From the NCBI RefSeq assembly GCF_001266615.1, contig NZ_LGHZ01000022.1, positions 1 through 64,000 of the forward strand: a stretch of 64,000 nucleotides of DNA, read 5' to 3'. Source of the DNA: Kluyvera genomosp. 1. Its GTDB lineage: Bacteria; Pseudomonadota; Gammaproteobacteria; Enterobacterales; Enterobacteriaceae. Positions 57,782-64,000 of this stretch are shown in pieces; the stretch's first letter is position 1; each line of letters begins with the position of its first letter. A program made the position numbers and the translations under genes. The notes beneath the pieces were generated by a model that was not told the DNA's origin, made no database searches, and saw only the letters and a list, made by a program, of their open reading frames with translations.

Positions 57782-59247
57782 GCGCAAAGCTCCTTTGTCT
57801 GTCGTTGTTGCTGAAACTGCGCAACATAGCGGGCAATTTCATGGTCTGGATTAGGGGTAAAGGTGGTGAGACCGTAGTTTCCGGTGACCACCTTGCGGAA
57901 ATCGTCAACGTTGGACAGTTCGTCCAGCGTCATTAATTGGATGCCGATGTTGCCGAGGGTGGAGGCCTCGATGGGGCCCGCCACCACGGTGATGCCGCAG
58001 GCGTCGGCGCACAGCTGGTTAAGCAGTTGGTTCTGGCAGCCGCCGCCAACAATATGCAGCTGGTTAAAGGGCTTACCGCGTAACTGTGCCAGCTCGTTGA
58101 GTACGTCGGCGTAAAGCAGGGCGAGGCTATCGAAAATGCAGCGCGCGAGTTCAGCGGCGGTCTCGGGGACCGGCTGGGCGGTTTCACGGCAGGCGGCCTG
58201 AATTTCGGCGCTCATATTTTCTGGATTGATAAAGCGGTCATCGTTTGGCGTAATCAGGCTGCGGCAGGTCGGCAGCGCCGCCGTTTCGGCAATCAGCGCC
58301 TGTAGGTTACTGATGTTCTGCTCTTTCAGTACGCGCTGTAACAGCCACAGCCCCATGATGTTTTTCAGCACCCGGTAGCGGCCTTCAGCGCCGCCTTCGT
58401 TGGTGATGTTGGCGCGCTGCGCCTGTTCGCTGGTGTAGGGCTGTTTGCTTTCAAAGCCCATCAGTGACCAGGTGCCAGAAGAGAGATAGGCGGCGTCAAC
58501 GCTCGCCAATGGTGAGGCAATGACGGCGCTGGCGGTGTCGTGGCTAGCAACGGCAACCACCGGAATATGATTGCCCTGCGGGCAGATCCAATGCCCCACC
58601 ACGTTGCCCGGATGCGTTGGTGTGCCAAACCACGATGCCGGTGCGCCGGTCCAGTTCAGCAGGTCTTCATCCCAGTTATCGCTGTCGATATTAATCAGCT
58701 GCGTGGTGGTGGCGTTGGTGTATTCCCAATTCATTTTGCCGGTCAGACGATAGCCAAAGTAATCAGGGATCAGCAGCGCGTGAGCGGCCTGTGATACCAG
58801 CTCGGGCTGCTGTTCAACCAGCGCGCGCAGCTGGTAGAGCGTATTAAACGGAAGAAATTGAATGCCGCTGCGACGGTATATTTCACCTTTGCCCAGCTGA
58901 TCCATGGCGATAGCCATCACACCATCGGTGCGACCGTCGCGGTACGACACGGGCAACCCGACCCGCTGGCCTTTTTTGTCCAGCAGCACGTAGTCCACGC
59001 CCCAGGTATCAATACCGATGCTGTCGATAAGAATGCCTTCCTCGCACACTTTATTCAGGCCAGTGCGGATTTCGGCTTCCAGGCCGTCGATGTCCCAGGT
59101 CTCAAAACCGTCCTGTTTATGCAGGCTGTTTACGAAACGGTGGATTTCGCGCAGTGAAAGCGAACGCTGCTCGGCATCAAAACGCGCCAGCATTACACGT
59201 CCGCTTGAGGCGCCTAAATCGACGGCCACACAATGGCGAAAAGTCAT
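57778..59247 (-). CDS. rhaB: Rhamnulokinase RhaB
   Basis: FGGY-family kinase phosphorylating L-rhamnulose at C1. 489 residues, same as E. coli. ATP and substrate motifs: [17 protein letters not shown] at the N terminus, [27 protein letters not shown], and [19 protein letters not shown]. The ATG at 59247 follows AAGGAC; an upstream extension of eight codons lacks support. First gene of the operon, divergent from rhaS. Confidence 0.97.
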   Translation of the reverse strand: MTFRHCVAVDLGASSGRVMLARFDAEQRSLSLREIHRFVNSLHKQDGFETWDIDGLEAEIRTGLNKVCEEGILIDSIGIDTWGVDYVLLDKKGQRVGLPVSYRDGRTDGVMAIAMDQLGKGEIYRRSGIQFLPFNTLYQLRALVEQQPELVSQAAHALLIPDYFGYRLTGKMNWEYTNATTTQLINIDSDNWDEDLLNWTGAPASWFGTPTHPGNVVGHWICPQGNHIPVVAVASHDTASAVIASPLASVDAAYLSSGTWSLMGFESKQPYTSEQAQRANITNEGGAEGRYRVLKNIMGLWLLQRVLKEQNISNLQALIAETAALPTCRSLITPNDDRFINPENMSAEIQAACRETAQPVPETAAELARCIFDSLALLYADVLNELAQLRGKPFNQLHIVGGGCQNQLLNQLCADACGITVVAGPIEASTLGNIGIQLMTLDELSNVDDFRKVVTGNYGLTTFTPNPDHEIARYVAQFQQQRQTKELCA

Positions 59248-59550
59248 GGTAAGAGTCCTTCTATGAGTCATTACCGCTCAGTCTAGAAAAAGGGCAAGAA
59301 GACAACCTTCTCACTACTGACAGGCGAAATAGGGCGCTGGCAAGAAAGCAAAGATGAACGTGAGAGAGTTCACAAATTCCTGCGATGAGGCGGCGTTGAG
59401 GGGGTGTGATGGTGACCGCATTTCCCGATCTTTCCGGCTGTTTCTTGAAAAAATGACCGGGTTTGCGCGCTTTGCTGTCAAAACGTCAAGGTCAGATCGG
59501 TCATCGGATATTACTATCCTGATAACTTTTCTCATCTGTCGGGAGTCGTT
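59248..59550. promoter_or_regulatory. rhaBAD-rhaSR divergent control region
   Basis: The 303-bp gap aligns well with the E. coli region. A central CRP site CGTGAGAGAGTTCACA lies at 59359-59374. Next to it, toward rhaB, are the RhaS half-sites at 59340-59356 and 59315-59331 (the latter reading TACTGACAGG as in E. coli). Toward rhaS lie a second CRP-like site TGTGATGGTGACCGCA (59405-59420) and the probable RhaR binding region (59417-59500). GGGAG precedes rhaS. Confidence 0.85.
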
Positions 59551-60387
59551 ATGACCGTACTACACAGCGTGGATTTCTTCTCATCAGGTAAGCTACCCGT
59601 CGCTATCGAACCACGACTTCCGCAGGCTGCATTTCCTGAGCATCACCATGATTTCAATGAAATTGTTATTGTTGAACATGGGTCAGGTATTCACGTGTTT
59701 AATGGTCAGCCACATACTATTTGTGGTGGCACCGTTTGCTTTGTACGTGACTTCGATCGACACCTGTATGAACACACCGATAATTTGTGCCTGACTAACG
59801 TGCTATATCGTGCGCCAGATGCCTTCCAGTTCTTGTCAGGTCTCCACAAATTGCTGCCGCAGGAGCAGGACGGCCACTACCCTTCCCATTGGCGCGTAAA
59901 CCAGAGCACGTTGCAGCAGGTCAGGGCGATTGTTAGCCAGATGGAAGACGTGAAGGACAGTACCGATATGATGTCGCTGGCTAACCGCGAAATTCTGTTT
60001 ATGCAGCTGTTGGTTCTGCTGCGTAAAGGCAGCCAGGAGCAGGGAGCGGAAGATAACGACGCGCGCCTGAACCAGCTGATGGCCTGGCTGGAGGAGCACT
60101 TTGCGCAAGAGGTGTGTTGGGAAGAGTTGGCGGAGAGCTTTTCGCTTTCTCTGCGTACGTTGCACCGCCAGCTGAAGCACTGTACCGGGCTGACGCCGCA
60201 GCGCTATCTCAATCGTTTACGCCTGATTAAAGCCCGCCATCTGCTGCGTCACAGCGATGATAGCGTCACTGATATTGCCTATCGCTGTGGGTTTGGCGAC
60301 AGTAATCACTTCTCGACCCTGTTTCGCCGGGAATTTAACTGGTCACCTCGCGATATCCGCCAGGGCCGAGACACGATGCTTCAGTAA
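59551..60387 (+). CDS. rhaS: Rhamnose catabolism activator RhaS (AraC family)
   Basis: L-rhamnose-responsive activator of rhaBAD and rhaT. 278 residues, same as E. coli. The N-terminal cupin-like sugar-binding domain (about 10-160, [19 protein letters not shown]) and two C-terminal helix-turn-helix motifs ([12 protein letters not shown]-type region and [25 protein letters not shown]) define the family. Seventy-one bp before rhaR. Confidence 0.96.
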   Translation: MTVLHSVDFFSSGKLPVAIEPRLPQAAFPEHHHDFNEIVIVEHGSGIHVFNGQPHTICGGTVCFVRDFDRHLYEHTDNLCLTNVLYRAPDAFQFLSGLHKLLPQEQDGHYPSHWRVNQSTLQQVRAIVSQMEDVKDSTDMMSLANREILFMQLLVLLRKGSQEQGAEDNDARLNQLMAWLEEHFAQEVCWEELAESFSLSLRTLHRQLKHCTGLTPQRYLNRLRLIKARHLLRHSDDSVTDIAYRCGFGDSNHFSTLFRREFNWSPRDIRQGRDTMLQ

Positions 60388-60458
60388 CGCGAAGATAATC
60401 ACCGTTTTTTACCTCAAAACGGCTAATAATAAAGAGTTGTTAGCCGTGAGGTATCCGC

Positions 60459-61307
60459 GTGTCAGGTCAGCTTATTCTTCGAAAAACCGACTTTTTTGCC
60501 AGCCCGACGCAGGCCGTCGCGGTGGCAGACCGCTATCCGCAAAATGTCTTTGCCGAACACACCCATGATTTTTGCGAGCTGGTGATGGTCTGGCGCGGCA
60601 ATGGACTACACATCCTTAACGACCGTCCTTACCGCATTACCCGCGGCGATCTCTTCTACATACGCGCCGAAGACAAACACTCCTACGCCTCCGTTAACGA
60701 TCTGGTTTTGCAGAATATTATCTACTGCCCCGAGCGTTTAAAGCTCAACGTTGACTGGGTTTCGCACATTCCGGGTCTACACGGCTCGCACTGGGCGCCG
60801 CACTGGCGTATTGGCAGCACCGGCATGGCCCAGGCGCGGCAGATTATGACCCAACTGGAGCAAGAGAGCCGTAAAGATGACGCGCTGGCCAATGAGATGT
60901 CTGAGTTGTTATTTGCTCAGCTGGTGGTGTGTCTGACTCGCTACCGTTATGCCACGGATAATCAGGCGGCGACGCAGAGCGAAGCGCTGCTGGATAAACT
61001 GCTGACGGTGTTGGCCGGCAGTCTTAATCGGCCGTTTGTGCTGGATACTTTCTGTGAACAGCAAGGCTGCAGTGAGCGCGCGCTTCGCCAGCAATTCCGA
61101 AGCCAAACCGGGATGACGGTGAATCACTATCTGCGCCAGCTACGGATTTGCCATGCGCAGTATCTGTTACAGCACACCGAAATGCTGATTGGTGAAGTCG
61201 CCATGCAGTGCGGTTTTGAAGACAGTAACTATTTTTCCGTGGTGTTTAACCGCGAAATCGGCGTCACGCCGGGACAATGGCGGCAACGCAGTCGCATTGC
61301 CGCCTGA
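60459..61307 (+). CDS. rhaR: Rhamnose regulon activator RhaR (AraC family)
   Basis: AraC-family activator of the rhaSR operon itself. 282 residues. Paralogous to RhaS with the [21 protein letters not shown] sensor segment and the C-terminal double helix-turn-helix ([40 protein letters not shown]). The GTG start at 60459 follows GAGG with seven-base spacing. Convergent with rhaT, 5 bp between stops. Confidence 0.95.
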   Translation: MSGQLILRKTDFFASPTQAVAVADRYPQNVFAEHTHDFCELVMVWRGNGLHILNDRPYRITRGDLFYIRAEDKHSYASVNDLVLQNIIYCPERLKLNVDWVSHIPGLHGSHWAPHWRIGSTGMAQARQIMTQLEQESRKDDALANEMSELLFAQLVVCLTRYRYATDNQAATQSEALLDKLLTVLAGSLNRPFVLDTFCEQQGCSERALRQQFRSQTGMTVNHYLRQLRICHAQYLLQHTEMLIGEVAMQCGFEDSNYFSVVFNREIGVTPGQWRQRSRIAA

Positions 61308-61312
61308 GAGAC

Positions 61313-62347
61313 TTAACTGGCCATTCCTAAGCCCACAATGTTGGCCGCGATGATAATCACCACGCAGCCCAGACTCAGCACGCTGACAGGGCGTCTGCCC
61401 GCATTTTTCCACTCTTTCAATACCAGGCCGACTAAACCGCCGCACAGCACGTAGAAGCTCATGTGCAGCATCCAGCTCATGTAGTCATACTGCGCGGGAA
61501 TACTGGCGTGGCCCCAGGCGTAGAAAAAGAACTGGAGATACCACATTAACCCGCCTAGCGCCGACAGCAGAATGTTGCTGACGATAAGCGTTTTTGCCAG
61601 CGAGAAGTCTGCTTTTATCGACAAGTTTTTGACTTTTGCCAGACGGATAAAACAGAAGCCCAGATTGACCAGTGCGCCGCCGCCCATAATGACCACATAG
61701 CTAGGTAAGGCGGTATACAGGGGATCGACGCCTAATGCGGCTGCGGCCTCATGCATCGGTTTGGCGGCGTTCATTGCAAAGGACATCCCGGCGGAGAAGA
61801 TGCCGCATATGACGGCCAGCACCAGGCCTTTCTTCAGATTAAACTCTTCCGCTTTAATCCCCATTTTGCGTTCTTTTAGCTGGCCAGCCCGCGTCACAAT
61901 ACTGACGCCGATGACGGCAACCAACACGCCGAGCAGCGTCATCTGGCCGCCTTTAGTGTGGATAAGCACGCCAAACTGGCCGTTAATGATCGGGGTGAGC
62001 AGCGTACCAACAATCAGCGTAATGCCAATGGCAATACCGATCCCCATCGACATGCCGAGATAGCGCATGGTCAGGCCATAGTTAATATTACCCACTCCCC
62101 ACATAGCGCCGAATAAGAATACCGGCAGGAGCGTTGAAGCACTAAATGATTGGTAGTAAGCCCAAAAATCGGGCAGCAGCAGGGCGCTGATAGTCCAGGG
62201 AAGCAGTATCCATGAGACGATTCCACCAATCGACCACATGGTTTCCCATGACCAATTCTGAACTTTTTTGAACGGGGCATAGAAACAGGCTGCACTGGCC
62301 GCACCTATCAAATGCCATAAAATACCCATCGTAATTGCATGGTTCAT
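61313..62347 (-). CDS. rhaT: L-rhamnose-proton symporter RhaT
   Basis: Ten-helix drug/metabolite-family-related permease importing L-rhamnose with H+. 344 residues, matching E. coli. Opens [20 protein letters not shown], conserved motifs [20 protein letters not shown] and [15 protein letters not shown]. The ATG at 62347 gives the family length. It exists here in addition to an ABC rhamnose importer, so uptake is duplicated. Confidence 0.96.
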   Translation of the reverse strand: MNHAITMGILWHLIGAASAACFYAPFKKVQNWSWETMWSIGGIVSWILLPWTISALLLPDFWAYYQSFSASTLLPVFLFGAMWGVGNINYGLTMRYLGMSMGIGIAIGITLIVGTLLTPIINGQFGVLIHTKGGQMTLLGVLVAVIGVSIVTRAGQLKERKMGIKAEEFNLKKGLVLAVICGIFSAGMSFAMNAAKPMHEAAAALGVDPLYTALPSYVVIMGGGALVNLGFCFIRLAKVKNLSIKADFSLAKTLIVSNILLSALGGLMWYLQFFFYAWGHASIPAQYDYMSWMLHMSFYVLCGGLVGLVLKEWKNAGRRPVSVLSLGCVVIIIAANIVGLGMAS

Positions 62348-62636
62348 TACTTTTATCCTCATCCATTTTTATCGTACTAATCGTCTTCCAACGGGATGAG
62401 TGTAAAAATTAGTCAATTTTTTGACCTTCCGGTCGTTGCCATTCTGGAGTGAATACTGGCAGCCAACGGTGCAATCGGCTGTTCTTCCTCACAAAATGCC
62501 AACCATAACGCTTGGTTATATCCTTATAAAAACTACGGCATTGATAATCATTTTCAATATCATTTAATTAACTATAATGAACCAACTGATTACGCGGCGT
62601 TTACAGGTTTGCCGCCCGACAATAATGGAGATGATT
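62348..62636. promoter_or_regulatory. Divergent rhaT/sodA control region
   Basis: The 289-bp gap has a Fur-box-like sequence at 62537-62555 with core TGATAATCATT (15 of 19 positions to consensus), a sodA -10 TATAAT at 62573-62578, and a leader of about 50 nt ending in GGAG. On the rhaT side is a GTCAA-TTGAC palindrome (62412-62425) whose arm could be the rhaT -35. sodA of E. coli is repressed by Fur and ArcA and induced by SoxS. Confidence 0.65.
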
Positions 62637-63257
62637 ATGAGCTATACCCTGCCATCACTGCCTTATGCGTACGATGCCCTGGAACCGCACTTCGACAAAC
62701 AGACGATGGAAATCCATCACAGCAAACACCACCAGGCTTACGTCAACAACGCTAACGCAGCGCTGGAAAGCCTGCCGGAGTTCGCTTCCCTGTCTGCGGA
62801 AGAACTGATCGCGAAACTGGATCAACTGCCGGCGGATAAGAAAACCGTTCTGCGCAACAACGCAGGTGGCCACGCTAACCACAGCTTCTTCTGGAAAGGC
62901 CTGAAAAAAGGCACCACCCTGCAGGGTGACCTGAAAGCCGCTATCGAGCGTGACTTCGGTTCTGTTGATAACTTCAAAGCTGAATTCGAAAAAGCAGCAG
63001 CGACCCGTTTCGGCTCCGGCTGGGCGTGGCTGGTGCTGAAAGGCGACAAACTGGCTGTTGTTTCGACTGCTAACCAGGATTCCCCGCTGATGGGTGAAGC
63101 GGTTTCTGGCGCATCCGGTTTCCCAATCGTGGGTCTGGACGTGTGGGAGCACGCTTACTACCTGAAATTCCAGAACCGTCGTCCGGACTACATCAAAGAG
63201 TTCTGGAACGTGGTGAACTGGGACGAAGCCGCGGCACGTTTCGCTGCTAAAAAATAA
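62637..63257 (+). CDS. sodA: Superoxide dismutase [Mn]
   Basis: Cytoplasmic manganese superoxide dismutase. 206 residues. Metal ligands: His27 (MEIHHSKHH), a second His in [11 protein letters not shown], and Asp/His in [11 protein letters not shown]. The ATG at 62637 has GGAG seven bases upstream; the upstream in-frame extension is leader. Strong codon bias typical of a highly expressed gene. Confidence 0.98.
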   Translation: MSYTLPSLPYAYDALEPHFDKQTMEIHHSKHHQAYVNNANAALESLPEFASLSAEELIAKLDQLPADKKTVLRNNAGGHANHSFFWKGLKKGTTLQGDLKAAIERDFGSVDNFKAEFEKAAATRFGSGWAWLVLKGDKLAVVSTANQDSPLMGEAVSGASGFPIVGLDVWEHAYYLKFQNRRPDYIKEFWNVVNWDEAAARFAAKK

Positions 63258-63277
63258 TTTGCATTGCCGGTCTGTAG

Positions 63278-63304
63278 AAGCGAGTCTGATGGCTCGCTTT
63301 TTTT
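63278..63304 (+). terminator. Terminator after sodA
   Basis: AAGCGAG/CTCGCTT stem (63278-63284 with 63293-63299), eight-base loop, then a run of T. Confidence 0.85.
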
Positions 63305-63326
63305 GTATCCGCGTAAGGAGCAGCAG

Positions 63327-64000
63327 ATGCATTATCCGGTTGACGTGTTTATTGGCACAATCCGCGACTACGACGGTAGCCGCCCTAGTGCCATCGCTAA
63401 AGTACAAATCGATGGTGAGCTGGATCTCACCGATTTGGGCCTACAGGGCGATGAACAGGCCGAAAAGAAAATTCACGGCGGCCCTGACCGCGCGCTATGC
63501 CATTATCCCCGCGAACATTATGCCGAATGGGCACGAGATTTCCCTGAGCAGGCGGCTTTATTCTATGCCCCGGCATTTGGGGAAAATCTGTCGACGGAAG
63601 GGATGACCGAACACAATGTGTTTATCGGTGACATCTACCGCTGGGGGGAAACGCTCATCCAGGTCACTCAACCGCGCTCTCCCTGCTTTAAGCTTAACTA
63701 CCATTTTGCCATCAGCGACATGGCGTCGATTATGCAAAACAGCGGCAAAACGGGCTGGCTGTATCGGGTGATTGCGCCGGGCAAGGTGTCCAGCGATGCG
63801 CCCTTGGAACTGGTATCGCGTTTGAGCGATGTGTCGGTGCATGAGGCGGGGGTGATTGCCTGGTCGATGCCGTTTGATGATGACCAGTATCATCGCCTGT
63901 TGAGCGCCGCTGGGCTGTCGGCGAGCTGGAGCAGAACGATGCAAAAACGCCGTATAAGCGGCAAGATTGAAGATAATTCCCGAAGACTATGGGGTAAATA
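63327..64000 (+). CDS. yiiM: MOSC domain protein YiiM (6-N-hydroxylaminopurine resistance type)
   Basis: Molybdenum-cofactor-binding MOSC protein; in E. coli YiiM detoxifies N-hydroxylated base analogues such as 6-hydroxylaminopurine. All 224 codons are inside the window, matching the E. coli length, but only TA of the stop codon is present at the right edge. MOSC landmarks: GDEQAEKKIHGGPDRALCHYP, the FGENLS segment, and the cysteine in QPRSPCFKLNYHF. AAGGAG precedes the ATG at 63327. Confidence 0.95.
   Translation, partial: MHYPVDVFIGTIRDYDGSRPSAIAKVQIDGELDLTDLGLQGDEQAEKKIHGGPDRALCHYPREHYAEWARDFPEQAALFYAPAFGENLSTEGMTEHNVFIGDIYRWGETLIQVTQPRSPCFKLNYHFAISDMASIMQNSGKTGWLYRVIAPGKVSSDAPLELVSRLSDVSVHEAGVIAWSMPFDDDQYHRLLSAAGLSASWSRTMQKRRISGKIEDNSRRLWGK

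Noticed and set aside
1-64000. CRISPR arrays, prophage, insertion sequences, tRNA genes
   Set aside because: Read through on both strands; no spaced repeats, phage or transposase proteins, or tRNA-like cloverleaf with CCA were recognised.

Overview
The window is a chromosomal stretch from an Enterobacteriaceae bacterium. Gene order and protein sequences follow the Escherichia coli mobB-to-yiiM segment closely, but the content differs enough that it is probably not E. coli. An Enterobacter, Lelliottia, Kluyvera or Citrobacter-type genome is likely; I cannot name the species. There is no prophage, insertion sequence, integrase, CRISPR array, tRNA or rRNA gene. The few bases at the left edge look like the tail of an upstream terminator.

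Layout. 1-11.2 kb is housekeeping: mobBA (molybdenum cofactor), yihD, srkA-dsbA (envelope stress and disulfide formation), yihG, polA, the Spot 42 RNA with its embedded small protein, engB, the CsrC RNA, yihI, hemN and the small protein gene yshB. 11.3-15.8 kb is the nitrogen-control operon glnA-glnL-glnG with a sigma-54 promoter and NtrC sites. typA follows.

17.7-29.3 kb is the sulfoquinovose (sulfo-EMP) locus. It has a tight leftward operon yihU-T-S-R-Q-(tauE-like)-P-O and rightward yihV and csqR/yihW. Together these encode import, glycoside cleavage, isomerisation, phosphorylation, aldol cleavage and reduction to dihydroxypropanesulfonate. A TauE/SafE-family membrane protein, absent from the E. 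coli K-12 operon, sits between yihQ and yihP, while ompL and yihLMN are missing.

29.4-40.3 kb holds yihX-yihY-dtd-fabY, a hormone-sensitive-lipase-like hydrolase preceded by a near-consensus LexA box, and formate dehydrogenase-O (fdoG with an in-frame selenocysteine UGA, fdoH, fdoI, fdhE) with divergent fdhD. 40.3-45.9 kb is the frvABXR sugar-PTS/peptidase operon, flanked by two directly repeated copies of a DUF1471 (YhcN/BhsA type) gene that encode identical proteins.

45.9-49.3 kb carries an azlCD-type amino-acid exporter pair with a divergent XRE-cupin regulator, and a carbohydrate porin. 49.3-62.4 kb is an enlarged L-rhamnose locus. A leftward nine-gene operon rhaB-A-D, ABC rhamnose transporter (binding protein, ATPase, two permeases), iron-type alcohol dehydrogenase and rhaM lies opposite rhaS-rhaR, with the H+ symporter rhaT next to it. 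The right end holds sodA and yiiM; yiiM lacks only the last base of its stop codon.

The most interesting items are the LexA-type box in front of the hydrolase gene, the extra sulfonate exporter candidate inside the sulfoquinovose operon, the twin DUF1471 genes bracketing frv, the two-transporter rhamnose locus, and oriC-like sequence elements upstream of polA. No wholly novel multi-gene system is evident: almost every gene belongs to a known family.
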